64,000 nucleotides of DNA from an uncultured Oscillospiraceae bacterium. GTDB taxonomy: Bacteria > Bacillota > Clostridia > Oscillospirales > Oscillospiraceae. The notes below the pieces were generated by a model that did no database searches, had not been told where the DNA came from, and saw only the letters and a list, made by a program, of their open reading frames with translations. The position numbers were made by a program, and so were the translations under genes. This document shows, in pieces, positions 33,722-42,443 of the stretch (position 1 is its first letter; every line of letters starts with the position of its first letter). The stretch covers positions 20,526-84,525 of the forward strand of contig CAKSWT010000012.1 of the NCBI GenBank assembly GCA_934512135.1, given 5' to 3'.

Positions 33722-33921
33722 AGACTGTCGAAAAAGCCGGAAGGCTTTTCCGACAAAGGGACTGCGGCCTGATGCGCGCATTTTTGTGCGCCCCAGGCAC
33801 ACAAAAGCCACACTTTCAGGCCGAGAGGTATGTTCCGCCATGTACACGCCCCGGCGGAACATAATTTCACTCTATTTCGCCGCTGCGGCGGCGAAACTCT
33901 ACGAGGTTTTTTGACAAGCTG
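33722..33921 (-). repeat. 200-bp structured intergenic element, copy B
   Basis: This copy lies in the opposite orientation to those at 3651 and 43132. It keeps all the hairpins. In the second stem the T-A pair present in the other two copies is a G-C pair (ATGTTCCGCC with GGCGGAACAT, 33830-33862), a compensatory change. In the inner stem one arm has GTGTGC instead of GTGCGC, which gives a G-U wobble on the element-sense strand but a C-A mismatch on the other. It is bracketed by 33-base direct repeats that are complete terminator hairpins. Confidence 0.9.
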
Positions 33922-33954
33922 GAAGATCCCGCTGCTTTTGCAGCGGGATCTTTT
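33922..33954 (+). terminator. Second copy of the atoDA terminator hairpin
   Basis: Identical to 33689-33721 except for one loop base (TTTT instead of TTTC) and followed by TTTTCTG. It is probably a duplication created together with the insertion of the element between the two. Confidence 0.8.
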
Positions 33955-33960
33955 CTGTCC

Positions 33961-34156
33961 AAATGCCTGCTGATATTTGGGGACAGATATGGCTCTGGGG
34001 CGCTGGAGGGCCCGGGAGGCGGAGAAAAACCGGCTGGGGATTTTTCCCGGAGGGCCCAAGTAAGCCCCGCCGGGAGGAGCTCCGGGGCGCTGAGGGCGGG
34101 AAAACGGGGACATCTGACGCCCGCCCGGGGCGGGCAGAGCCTCCGGGCGGGACGGC
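33961..34156. other. GC-rich spacer without a gene
   Basis: These 196 bases between the duplicated terminator and the hup terminator hold short inverted repeats (for example GCCCGCCCGGGGCGGGC near 34122) but no promoter or ribosome site. ORFs here have no start signals and biased composition. I see no function. Confidence 0.5.
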
Positions 34157-34185
34157 AAAAGGCGGCGCCAAACCGGCGCCGCCTT
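34157..34185 (-). terminator. Intrinsic terminator of hup
   Basis: On the minus strand GGCGGCGCC/GGCGCCGCC with a five-base loop is followed by TTTT, 12 bases past the hup stop. Confidence 0.8.
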
Positions 34186-34196
34186 ACTGGGTGAAT

Positions 34197-34472
34197 TTAC
34201 TTGTCCACCTTCTCCTTCAGGGCCTTGCCGGCCTTGAACACGGGAACGGTGGAGGCGGGGATCTCCACGGCCTCACGGGTCTTGGGGTTCCGGCCGATGC
34301 GGGGCTCCCGGTGCTTGGTCTCAAAGGCACCGAAGCCTACCAGCTGAACCCGGCCGCCCTTGGCCAGCTCGTCGCCGATGACCTCCAGCATGGTGGTGAG
34401 AATCAGCTCTGCGTCCTTTCTGGTGGCGCCGGTTTTTTCTGCTACGGTTGCAATCAGTTCGGTTTTGTTCAT
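34197..34472 (-). CDS. hup: HU-family nucleoid protein
   Basis: HU bends and compacts DNA as a dimer. The 91-residue protein has the classic MNKTELIATVAEKTGATRKDAE N terminus, VQLVGFGAFETKHRE and the DNA-binding arm GRNPKTREAVEIPAS with the intercalating Pro. It follows mazG by 47 bases on the same strand; spoVB-mazG-hup is a conserved Firmicutes order. Its usual follower rqcP (S4-domain) is not present; the operon ends at the terminator at 34157. Confidence 0.97.
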   Translation of the reverse strand: MNKTELIATVAEKTGATRKDAELILTTMLEVIGDELAKGGRVQLVGFGAFETKHREPRIGRNPKTREAVEIPASTVPVFKAGKALKEKVDK

Positions 34473-34519
34473 GATTTACACTACTCCTTCACATATTGAG
34501 CCGAGGAATCGGCCTGTAC

Positions 34520-35176
34520 TTATTGGTGTGGGACGTCCTGGCAGGATTCCTCACTGCGGACCTCTGCCAGAAAGGCGTCACAGCGCTGATGCAAGGCCTG
34601 CTCCGGGTCGATGCCCTGGCTCAGGGCCAGCCGGACCGCGGAAAACAGCAGCTCTCCCACCTGGGCCGCCGGATCCTCGGAGGGCGCCGGAGGGGCGGGC
34701 AGGGCATATCCGGCCTTTTGGGCCTTGCTTTGGAGCTTTTCCGCCCGCCAGAGGGCCGGAAGGCTTCTGGCAACGGAGTCCAGCTCCTGAGACAGGGTGG
34801 CCTGTCCCTTTTCCCGGCGCTTGAGCTCATCCCAGGAGAGGCTGGCGTCGCCGCCGAACAGGGCAGGATGCCGGGAGATCATCTTCTCCACCACGGTGTG
34901 GCACACGTCGTCGATGGTGAACCGTCCCCGGTCCGCCTCGATGCTGGCGTGAAACACAACGTGAAGGAGCACATCCCCCAGCTCCTCCCGAAGGAGATCG
35001 GCATTGTCCAGGTCGATGGCCTCGCAGGCCTCGTAGACCTCTTCGATGAAATTGCGCCGAATGCTGCGATGGGTCTGGACCCTGTCCCAGGGACAGCCGT
35101 CCGGGGCGCGGAGCACCCGAACCAGCTCCACCAGGTCGGAGAACCCATAGCGCGGCTCGCTATAAGAATCTATCAT
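34520..35176 (-). CDS. mazG: MazG nucleoside triphosphate pyrophosphohydrolase
   Basis: MazG hydrolyses NTPs and dNTPs to NMPs and pyrophosphate, and lowers (p)ppGpp-related stress in some bacteria. The 218-residue protein has CPWDRVQTHRSIRRNFIEEVYEACEAID and LREELGDVLLHVVFHA, the two EExxE/D metal-binding segments of the family, and a DELKRREKG segment. The length fits a shortened, single-module version compared with the two-domain B. subtilis YabN, which has an extra methyltransferase-like part. It lies between spoVB and hup. Confidence 0.95.
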   Translation of the reverse strand: MIDSYSEPRYGFSDLVELVRVLRAPDGCPWDRVQTHRSIRRNFIEEVYEACEAIDLDNADLLREELGDVLLHVVFHASIEADRGRFTIDDVCHTVVEKMISRHPALFGGDASLSWDELKRREKGQATLSQELDSVARSLPALWRAEKLQSKAQKAGYALPAPPAPSEDPAAQVGELLFSAVRLALSQGIDPEQALHQRCDAFLAEVRSEESCQDVPHQ

Positions 35177-35269
35177 ACTTTCTTCCCCTGTGCAAGTGCA
35201 GACTGCATTTTTTGTGAAAAATTTTTCTTCTAAATCCTGCCGAAATTTGTATATCTTGAAGGATTGACC

Positions 35270-36901
35270 TTATTCCTCCTGATCCTTGGGGGAAACCCGA
35301 AGCAGCCGGGCAAGCAGCTCCCCCTTGGGGAGGAATTTACAGTCGTACCAGGTGATAATTTTCATGGCGTAGACCAGGGCCACATACACCGCCACCGCCA
35401 CCAGCACCGCCCCCAGCAGCGCCAGGGTCCCGGAGGCAAGGGCGTAATAGAGGCCCTCGTAGGTGAGGTAGGTGGCCACGGACATCAGGGCAGTGGCCAC
35501 CACGGGTTTGACAAACTGCTGTAGGGTCCGGGGAGGCAGCGCCAGCACCCGGTGCATGGCCAGAAGGTTTAGGAACATAATCACCCCGCAGTAGCCGATG
35601 GTGGCAATGGCGGCCCCATAGATCCCCACCCCGGGGAGACCGATGAGAATATAGTCGGTGACGATATTCACCAGGCCGCCCATGAGGGTGGTGTAGATGG
35701 GAATGGTGACCTTGCCGTGGGCCTGGAGAATGGCGTTGGTGACGCAGATCATGCAGTTAAAGACCACCGCCACCCCCAAAATCGCCAGAAGGGGACCGGC
35801 CACCTGGAGGGTCTGCTGGTCATAGTCGTAGGCCAGGGCCTGAATGGGTCCCGCCAGCACGGAGAGCCCGGCGGCGCAGGGCAGGGAGATCAAGGCGGTC
35901 ATCCGGATGGCGGACTCCTCGGTGCGCCGGGCCTCCCGGTGATTGTTCAGGGTCAGCGCCGCAGTCACCGAGGGGATAATGGAGATGGCCAGAGGGGAGA
36001 TCAGGGCCGGAGGCAGCATATAGAAGGTCTGGGCGGCGGAATAGGTGCCAAACAGGGAGGAGGCCGCCTGACTGGTGAGGCCCTGGGCGTCCTGGAGCCG
36101 CTCCAGAATGATCTTGGTGTCCAGGGCGTTGAAGATTTGCAGCCCTGTGGAGCCGATGGTAATGGGCACCGCCAGCCGGAGCAGCTGCCGGGCGGTGTCC
36201 CTGGTGGAGAGCAACGGAGACACCGGAGCCCCGGTGGGCCGGACGTGCTTCCGGCAGTACTGGAGGAAGAGATAGATCAGCGCCAGCACCGACCCGGAGG
36301 TGACCCCGAAAATGGCGCCCCCGGCGGCTTCGGCCTTGCCGTAGCCCAGGTCCAGCACCACATAGACGGCCCCCAGGCCCAGCACCAGCTTGGCGGCGGC
36401 CTCGATGACCTGGCTCACCGCCGTGGGGGTCATATACTGCTGTCCCTGGAAGTACCCCCGGAAGGAGGAGATCATGCACAGAAACAGCACCGCCGGGGCC
36501 AGAACCCGGATGGCCCAGACCGCGTCCGGGTCCCCCATCCAGGCGGCCAGCTGGGGGGCGAACAGCTCCATGGCTGCGGAGCACAGCAGCCCCAGCCCCA
36601 GAAAAATGGCAAGGCTGGTGCGGAAGGTCTTTTGGACCTGATGACGGTTGCCCAGGGTGTTGGCCTGGGAGATCATCCGGCTCACCGCAATGGGAAGTCC
36701 TGCTGTGGAGACGGTGAGCAGCACGTTGAAGATGCTGTAGGCCACGTTGAAGTGACCGAAGCCCTCGGTGCCGATGATCCGGTTCATGGGAATCTTGTAC
36801 AGGGCCCCCAGGAGCTTGACCAAAATGGTTCCCATGGTTAATATGGCCGCTCCCTGCAGGAAGCCCTGCTTTTTCGCCTTCCCTGAACCCTTTTTAGCCA
36901 T
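35270..36901 (-). CDS. spoVB: SpoVB-type polysaccharide / lipid-II flippase (MOP superfamily)
   Basis: The 543-residue protein has about 14 hydrophobic segments and the start KKQGFLQGAAILTMGTILVKLLGALYKIPMNRIIG typical of SpoVB/YabM-like putative lipid-linked oligosaccharide flippases, needed for spore cortex or other wall synthesis. SSFRGYFQGQQYMTPTAVSQVIEA is a second family block. Its start overlaps the end of the upstream amidohydrolase gene by eight bases, so the two are coupled. mazG and hup follow, as in Bacillus and Clostridia. Confidence 0.92.
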   Translation of the reverse strand: MAKKGSGKAKKQGFLQGAAILTMGTILVKLLGALYKIPMNRIIGTEGFGHFNVAYSIFNVLLTVSTAGLPIAVSRMISQANTLGNRHQVQKTFRTSLAIFLGLGLLCSAAMELFAPQLAAWMGDPDAVWAIRVLAPAVLFLCMISSFRGYFQGQQYMTPTAVSQVIEAAAKLVLGLGAVYVVLDLGYGKAEAAGGAIFGVTSGSVLALIYLFLQYCRKHVRPTGAPVSPLLSTRDTARQLLRLAVPITIGSTGLQIFNALDTKIILERLQDAQGLTSQAASSLFGTYSAAQTFYMLPPALISPLAISIIPSVTAALTLNNHREARRTEESAIRMTALISLPCAAGLSVLAGPIQALAYDYDQQTLQVAGPLLAILGVAVVFNCMICVTNAILQAHGKVTIPIYTTLMGGLVNIVTDYILIGLPGVGIYGAAIATIGYCGVIMFLNLLAMHRVLALPPRTLQQFVKPVVATALMSVATYLTYEGLYYALASGTLALLGAVLVAVAVYVALVYAMKIITWYDCKFLPKGELLARLLRVSPKDQEE

Positions 36902-38219
36902 TGGTTTGCTCCTTTCCCGGGCCGAACATCAGGGGAATCACATAGTCGTGGAACTCCCGAAGAACGCCCTGGAGGTCAATGGTGGGATAGGTGCCGTTTT
37001 CGTAGAGGATTTTGCCCCGGACCATGGTCAGGCACACGTCGTGGCCGGAGGCGGCGTAGACCAGATTGCTCACCGGATTGTGGCAGGGAATCAGGTGGGG
37101 CTGGGTGAAGTCCAGCATAATCAGGTCGGCGTCCAGTCCCGGGGCGATCATGCCGCACTCCTGGGCCCGGCCCTGGGCCTTGGCCCCGGAAAGGGTGGCC
37201 AGACGAAGGGCCTCCTGGGCGGTGAGGGAGGTGGGGTCCAGGGTGGAGCCGTTGGACAGCAGCGCCGCCAGCTTCACCGCCTCAAAGAGGTCGGCATTGT
37301 TGGAGGAGGAGACGCCGTCGGTGCCCAGGGCCACGTTGACCCCCTTGTCCAGCAGCTTCCGCACCGGGGCAATGCCCGAGGCCAGCTTCAGATTGGAGTT
37401 GGGGCAGTGGACCGCAGTGACCCCCCGGCGGGCGAACAGGTCCATGTCCTCCTCGGTGAGCCACACACAGTGGGCCGCCAGGGCCCGGGTGTCCCAGACG
37501 TGGTAGACGTCCATAAGCTGGGCGGGGGTGAGGCCGTATTTCTCCAGACAGGAGTCGTGCTCGTTCTGGGTCTCGGAGACGTGGATCTGCATACCGATGC
37601 CGGAGTTGATGGCGTATTCCGCCAGGGCGTGCCACACCTTGTCAAAGGAGGTGTACTCGGCGTGAATGGAGGCCTCCACCTTGATCCGGCCGTTGTCGTA
37701 GCCGTTCCACTTCTCGGTGAGGGCCACCAGCTCCCGGCAGGCGGGATAGGTCTCAAAGTCGAAGTCCTGGGAGAAGGCGGTGACGCTCCGGGAGATATTG
37801 CCCTTGATTCCCGACTCCGCCACGCACTGGCAGACGGTGTCGGAGAAATAGTACATATCCGACACGGAGGTGGTGCCGAACCGCAGGCACTCCGCCAGAC
37901 CCAGCAGGGTGGCGGCCCGAATGGCCCGGTCGTCCCACAGCTCCTCCTTGGGGAAGATATAGTGGTTGAGCCAGTCGGAGAGATTGTGGTCGTCGCCGTA
38001 GCCCCGCAGAGGGGTCATGGGCAGGTGGGCGTGGCAGTTGATGAGACCCGGCATCAGCACCATGCCCCGGCCGTCAATGGTCCGGGCGGCAGGCTCCTGG
38101 GGCGGGGTCTGGGAGATATAGCTGATCTTGCCCTGGGTGACCCCCACATAGGCCCCCAGCACCACGGGGAGCTTATCCGACATGGTGACGGCAGTGATAT
38201 TGGAAAATAATGTGTCCAT
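36894..38219 (-). CDS. mtaD: Amidohydrolase, 5-methylthioadenosine / S-adenosylhomocysteine deaminase type
   Basis: The 441-residue protein is a TRZ/ATZ-family metal-dependent deaminase. Metal and catalytic residues are visible in NCHAHLPMTPLRGYGDD (about residue 62), IHVSETQNEHD (His about 212), AAHCVWLTEEDM (His near 245) and LGTDGVSSSNN (Asp near 298). MTA/SAH deaminase is the best guess; guanine or cytosine deaminase-like activity is possible. A purine nucleoside phosphorylase and a nucleoside kinase lie upstream on the same strand, which supports a nucleoside-salvage role. Confidence 0.85.
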   Translation of the reverse strand: MDTLFSNITAVTMSDKLPVVLGAYVGVTQGKISYISQTPPQEPAARTIDGRGMVLMPGLINCHAHLPMTPLRGYGDDHNLSDWLNHYIFPKEELWDDRAIRAATLLGLAECLRFGTTSVSDMYYFSDTVCQCVAESGIKGNISRSVTAFSQDFDFETYPACRELVALTEKWNGYDNGRIKVEASIHAEYTSFDKVWHALAEYAINSGIGMQIHVSETQNEHDSCLEKYGLTPAQLMDVYHVWDTRALAAHCVWLTEEDMDLFARRGVTAVHCPNSNLKLASGIAPVRKLLDKGVNVALGTDGVSSSNNADLFEAVKLAALLSNGSTLDPTSLTAQEALRLATLSGAKAQGRAQECGMIAPGLDADLIMLDFTQPHLIPCHNPVSNLVYAASGHDVCLTMVRGKILYENGTYPTIDLQGVLREFHDYVIPLMFGPGKEQTNG

Positions 38220-38245
38220 AGGGACTCCTTTCAGTGGATGGATTT

Positions 38246-39229
38246 CTTGGCCCCTTGGGGGCCTTTTTCCGCTGCGTAGCGGAAATTAGGGGCCCCGGCA
38301 AAGCCGGTGGGTTTGCTGGGGAAAGGAGGAGCAAGGAAGCGGGCCGAGGGCGCCCGGCGGAAGCCCGAGGCAAAGCGGACTTTGCGACGACGCCCTCCGG
38401 GGGCCATACTTTCTGCTCGCACAGAAAGTATGGAGAAAGATGCGCCAAAGGGAGGGCCCTTTGGAATCCCCGCAAATCTGGAGTGCGTCCTTCTGTGGTT
38501 TTTTACACCAAGAGGCTGCCTACCCGTGGCCGTCAAAAAACCTCCTGTTTTTTGCGGCCCGCTGGTTGTGCGGCGGTTTTCTTGTCCGATCTCTAGGAGA
38601 CTTCTACCGTCGGACATTGGAGGTACGCACTACAGCGTTCGCCGCTGGGAGCAGAGCGAACCAGACGGCCCGGGCCCTCCGGGGGCCATACTTTCTGCTC
38701 GCACAGAAAGTATGGAGAAAGATGTGCCAAAGGGAGGGCCCTTTGGAATCCCCACAAATCTGGGGTGCCTGCTTCTGTGGTTTTCTACGTCAAGCAGTGC
38801 TTCTCCGAGACCGTAAAAAACCCTACTGGTTTTTTCGGTCCGCTGTTTGTGCGGCGGTTTTCTTGTCCGATCTCTAGGAGACTTCCAAGGTCGGACAATG
38901 GAAGTACAGCCTACAGCGTTCGCCGCTGGGAGCAGAGCGAACCAGACGGCGGCGGGGATGCACCACCAAAGGAGCGCACCACAGAAGGTCGCAGCCGTCC
39001 TTTGTGGGTTTACAAAGGGCCGTGCCCTTTGTTGGCTCTTTCCCCCATTTCTGTCCACACAGAAATGGGGCCCCCGGAGGGCGTCCTCCGCTACGCAGCA
39101 GAAAGTATGGCCGTCGGAGACACGTCCCCCGCTACGCAGCGGGAAAAATGGCCCCCGGAGGGCGTCCTCCGCTACGCAGCGGGAAATATGGCCCCCGGAG
39201 GCGCCCCCGCTGGGCAGCGGAAAGGGTCT
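38246..39229. repeat. Composite intergenic repeat block 2, with internal duplication
   Basis: This is the longest repeat block, inside an otherwise contiguous minus-strand gene series. It starts with the GGTTTGCTGGGGAAAGGAGG module also found at 10434 and 57345. Then a unit of about 277 bases occurs twice (38393-38669 and 38675-38950): hairpin CATACTTTCTG/CAGAAAGTATG, then CCAAAGG/CCTTTGG, an AAATCTGG module, a T-run module, and GGGAGCAGAGCGAACCAGACGG. A third hairpin CCCCATTTCTG/CAGAAATGGGG is at 39043-39070, followed by a 40-bp tandem array. Strong terminator-like modules may cut transcription between pnp and mtaD. I see no gene. Confidence 0.85.
39066..39229. repeat. Imperfect tandem array of a 40-bp unit
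   Basis: Four units begin ATGG(GG)CCCCCGGAGGGCGTC or ATGGCCGTCGGAGACACGTC and end in a small hairpin (CCGCTACGCAGCGG or CCGCTGGGCAGCGG) plus GAAA. The 3' end of the array overlaps the last codons of the PNP gene by two bases. Two or three related units occur inverted at 57345-57450 and two at 63790-63870. Confidence 0.75.
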
Positions 39230-40055
39230 ACATGGCCTCCACGCAGCCGCAAATCAGCCGGGAGAACCGCTCCTTGGCGGCGGCGGCGGCGTCCAGGACC
39301 TCCTGCTCGGAGAGGGTGGCGCCCTCCACCACCCCGGCGGCGGCATTGGACACCAGGGAGAAGCCCAGGACCTCCATGCCGCAGTGAGCCGCGGCGATGA
39401 CCTCCGGCACGGTGCTCATGCCCACCAGGTCCGCTCCCAGGGTGCGGATGGCCCGGATCTCTGCCGGGGTCTCGTAGGAGGGACCGGGGAAGTACATATA
39501 GACGCCCTCCACCAGGGAGATGCCCTGGTCCTGGGCGGTCCGGCGGGCGATGTCCTGGAGCCGGGGAGTGTAGAGATGGGTGGAATCCGGGAAGCGGGTG
39601 CCGAATTCCGGGAGATTCCGGCCCCGCAGGGGGGAATCCATAAAGAACTTCATATGGTCGGTAATCAGGCAGATGTCTCCCACCTGGAAGGAGAGATTTA
39701 CCCCGCCGGAGGCGTTGGTGATGACCAGCTTGTCACAGCCCAGCAGCCGCAGCACCCGCAGAGGGAAGCACACCTCCTCGAAGGTATAGCCCTCGTAGGC
39801 GTGGAGCCGGCCCTGCATCACCGCCACCGGCTTTCCCGCCAGGGTGCCGCACACCAGCTGGCCCTTGTGGCCCGGGGCGGTGGACTGGGAGAAGCCGGGC
39901 AAATCCCCGTAGGGGATAACCACCGGGTCCTGGGCCAGGTCCGCCAGGTCCCCCAGGCCGGAGCCCAGAATCATGGCGACCTCCGGCCGGAAATCCCCCA
40001 GATATGCCTTGGCCGCTTCGGCGGCCTTCTGATAGTCCGCATAGGTGTAACGCAT
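39228..40055 (-). CDS. Purine nucleoside phosphorylase
   Basis: It phosphorolyses purine (deoxy)nucleosides to free base and sugar-1-phosphate. The 275-residue protein is of the trimeric, PNP/MTAP class: ILGSGLGDLAD (phosphate-binding Ser near 34), PGFSQSTAPGHKGQLV, VMQGRLHAYEGYT, ITNASGGVNLSFQVGDICLITDHMKF and GPSYETPAEIRAIRTLGADLVGMSTVPEVIAA. I take ATG 40055, nine bases after AAAGGA. It ends exactly at the repeat block, whose last bases are its stop region, and follows the nucleoside kinase gene by 28 bases. Confidence 0.95.
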   Translation of the reverse strand: MRYTYADYQKAAEAAKAYLGDFRPEVAMILGSGLGDLADLAQDPVVIPYGDLPGFSQSTAPGHKGQLVCGTLAGKPVAVMQGRLHAYEGYTFEEVCFPLRVLRLLGCDKLVITNASGGVNLSFQVGDICLITDHMKFFMDSPLRGRNLPEFGTRFPDSTHLYTPRLQDIARRTAQDQGISLVEGVYMYFPGPSYETPAEIRAIRTLGADLVGMSTVPEVIAAAHCGMEVLGFSLVSNAAAGVVEGATLSEQEVLDAAAAAKERFSRLICGCVEAM

Positions 40056-40083
40056 AGAACTCATTCCTTTCTGGTTGATGTGG

Positions 40084-41007
40084 TCAGGTGGTATGTCCAA
40101 TGAACTCCCGGAGAATGGAATCCTCCGGAACATAGGCGGAGGAAAGGGACGGCACCGTGGGCACCATGGCCCGAAGGGCCTCTACGGCCTCCCGGCAGGG
40201 CACCTCCCCGGGGAGATTGGCCAGCAGCCGCCCCACATAGGGCAGCAGCACCGCAGGCTCATAGGCCAGGGTGGTGTCCACCCGGCAGTGGGCCGTCTCC
40301 CGGTAGGGGGTGACATATTGGCCCTCGCTGCTGACCACGTTGCCCCAAAGGGTCAGGGAGTATTCCACCGTGGCCCCCCGGAAGAGATAGTCCCGGACCA
40401 GCCGGCGGGTCAGCCGGAGAGACTGGGGGGAAAATGCCCGGTCCTCCCAGGCAAAGGTCCCCTCCGGGGAGACGTAGACCCGGCAGGCATCGGGATGGGC
40501 CAGGGTAAACCGGCGGTTCAGGGCGTGGATGCCCTCAAAGATAAACAGGTCCCCGGGGGCGGCATCCAGCCGCAGCAGCCGGTCCGGCAGCCGCCGGTGG
40601 GAGGGAAAGTCGTAGATGGGGACATAGATGCACTCCCCCGCCTCCAGCTGGGAGAAGTGCTCCTCCAGCAGGGGGGTGTCCATACAGTCCGGATTCTCCA
40701 AGTCCTCGCTGCCGTCGGGAAACCGGGGAAAGTCCGGGTCCGTCCAGGAGCGGAAGTAGTTGTCCATGGAGATCAGGTGGGCCCGGTGGCCCATGGCGAT
40801 GAGCCGCTCCCGCAGCCGGATGGCGGTGGTGGTCTTTCCCGAGCCGGAGGGCCCGGCCAGCAGCACCACGGGGCTTTTGTTCCGGCGCAGCAGAATCTGC
40901 TCCGCCACGGCGGTCACCTGGTCCCGGTAGCGCTGCTCCCACCGGGCCACGGCGGTGGCGGGGGACTCCGCCAGCCGGGCGGCGACCTTTTGCAGGTCAT
41001 AGGTCAT
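40084..41007 (-). CDS. Uridine kinase-like nucleoside kinase
   Basis: The 307-residue protein has a P-loop GPSGSGKTTTAIRL near residue 53, SMDNYFRSWTDPDFPRFPDGSEDLENPDCMDTPLL, which aligns with the uridine kinase substrate region (DDFY.. NFDHPDAFD), and LFIFEGIHALN, the Walker B-like segment. It lacks the N-terminal TGS-like domain of the long YccC-type kinases. It starts four bases within the end of hemZ and lies next to PNP, consistent with salvage. The exact nucleoside is not clear. Confidence 0.85.
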   Translation of the reverse strand: MTYDLQKVAARLAESPATAVARWEQRYRDQVTAVAEQILLRRNKSPVVLLAGPSGSGKTTTAIRLRERLIAMGHRAHLISMDNYFRSWTDPDFPRFPDGSEDLENPDCMDTPLLEEHFSQLEAGECIYVPIYDFPSHRRLPDRLLRLDAAPGDLFIFEGIHALNRRFTLAHPDACRVYVSPEGTFAWEDRAFSPQSLRLTRRLVRDYLFRGATVEYSLTLWGNVVSSEGQYVTPYRETAHCRVDTTLAYEPAVLLPYVGRLLANLPGEVPCREAVEALRAMVPTVPSLSSAYVPEDSILREFIGHTT

Positions 41008-42443
41008 AGGATCACCTCGCGTTTTTTCCGGGCGATGGCCTCAATGTCCCGGAGGTACTCCTGGGGGTACTTGGGATTGCTGAGCCGGGTGATGGTTCCC
41101 CCGGAGACCCGCTTGGTCATGGCTCCGGCGCCCAGAGAGAGAATGGAGTGAAGCTCCTCCATCATATATATATTGTAGAGGTTCTCGTAGCCATGCCTGC
41201 ACCAGCCCACATTTTCAAAGCTGCCGGTCATATATTTCTGCCGGTAGAGGTAGTAGGGGCCATAGCCGGCGGCCCGCAGGGCGGCGTTGCCCCAGGTGAG
41301 CATCTCCTCCACCCAAGGGGCCTGGGGCAGGGTGGCCCGCTTTTCATAGTACAGGGCCGCAGCCTTTTTCAGGGCCAGGGTGTGGACGGTGATGCTGGTG
41401 GGGGCGAGGGAAAGCACCTTCTCCAGGGTCCGGCGGAAGCCCTCCGGGGTGTCCCCGGGGAGCCCGGCAATCAGGTCCATATTGATGTCCCGGTGGCCGA
41501 CGGCCAGGGCATCCTCATAGGCCCGGAGAATGTCGGCGCTGGTGTGGCTCCGGCCCATAATGGCAAGCACCCGGTCGTCCATGGTCTGGGGATTGATGCT
41601 GATCCGGGTGGCGCCGTGATCCCGGAGGATCTGGAGCTTTTTCCGGTCCAGGGTGTCCGGCCGTCCTGCCTCCACGGTGAGCTCCAGACACTCGGACAGG
41701 TCCAGCTCCCGGCGGAGGGTGTCCAAAAGCCATTCCAGCTGGCGGGCGGACAGAGTGGTGGGGGTGCCGCCGCCGATATAGAGGGTGCGGATGGGGTGGG
41801 GATTGGCCCGGAGATTTTCCCCGGCGGCCCGAATCTCCTGCTCCAGGGCGGAGAGGTAGGGGGCGATGAGATGCCGGGACTTCTCCGTGGCCGCAGAGAC
41901 AAAGGAGCAGTAGACACACCGGGTGGGGCAGAAGGGAATCCCCACATACAGGGAGATGTCCCCGGGGGCCTGCCGCCGAAAGGCGTCTACGGTGGCCTCC
42001 GCCGCGTCCAGGCACAGGGCCCTTCGGGCGGGGGTGACGTAGTACACCTCCCGCAGCAGCCGGTCCGCACTGGCCCGGGTGCCTCCGGCGATGAGATGCC
42101 GGGACACCAGCTTGGTGGGCCGGACCCCGGAAAGGGCCCCCCAGGAGGGGGCCTCCGGCAGAAAGGGCAGGGCGGCCTTATAGTAGCTCTGCCGGAGAAT
42201 CTGCCGCCGCAGGGCCTCGGTGGCCCCTTGGGTCCGGCACCGGGCAAAGCCCCGATGGGTGATCCCCTCCCGGGTGATGGCCGCAGAGGCGGTGGTGTAC
42301 ACAGGGCCTACGGACAGGGTGGATAGGGCGCCGTCCCCCCGGAAGGGGGCCTCGGTAAACTCCAGACGCTCCCCGGGAAACAGCACCAGCTGGATCTGCT
42401 CCATGGCATAGCGGCTGTCGTGGCCCACAAGACGGAGCTTCAT
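41004..42443 (-). CDS. hemZ: HemZ-type radical SAM coproporphyrinogen dehydrogenase-like protein
   Basis: The 479-residue protein is an oxygen-independent coproporphyrinogen oxidase relative. It carries the radical SAM cluster motif FCPTRCVYCSF (Cys-x3-Cys-x2-Cys) near residue 175, TLYIGGGTPTTLSARQLEWLL and the GLPGDTPEGFRRTLEKVL segment; an N-terminal extension of about 165 residues is typical of HemZ. HemZ proteins have uncertain activity and some HemN relatives are heme chaperones (HemW). It overlaps the MBL gene by four bases (ATGA). Confidence 0.88.
   Translation of the reverse strand: MKLRLVGHDSRYAMEQIQLVLFPGERLEFTEAPFRGDGALSTLSVGPVYTTASAAITREGITHRGFARCRTQGATEALRRQILRQSYYKAALPFLPEAPSWGALSGVRPTKLVSRHLIAGGTRASADRLLREVYYVTPARRALCLDAAEATVDAFRRQAPGDISLYVGIPFCPTRCVYCSFVSAATEKSRHLIAPYLSALEQEIRAAGENLRANPHPIRTLYIGGGTPTTLSARQLEWLLDTLRRELDLSECLELTVEAGRPDTLDRKKLQILRDHGATRISINPQTMDDRVLAIMGRSHTSADILRAYEDALAVGHRDINMDLIAGLPGDTPEGFRRTLEKVLSLAPTSITVHTLALKKAAALYYEKRATLPQAPWVEEMLTWGNAALRAAGYGPYYLYRQKYMTGSFENVGWCRHGYENLYNIYMMEELHSILSLGAGAMTKRVSGGTITRLSNPKYPQEYLRDIEAIARKKREVIL

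Noticed and set aside
39066..39229. Possible CRISPR array
   Set aside because: Units are imperfect and contiguous, without unique spacers of constant length, and no cas gene is near.
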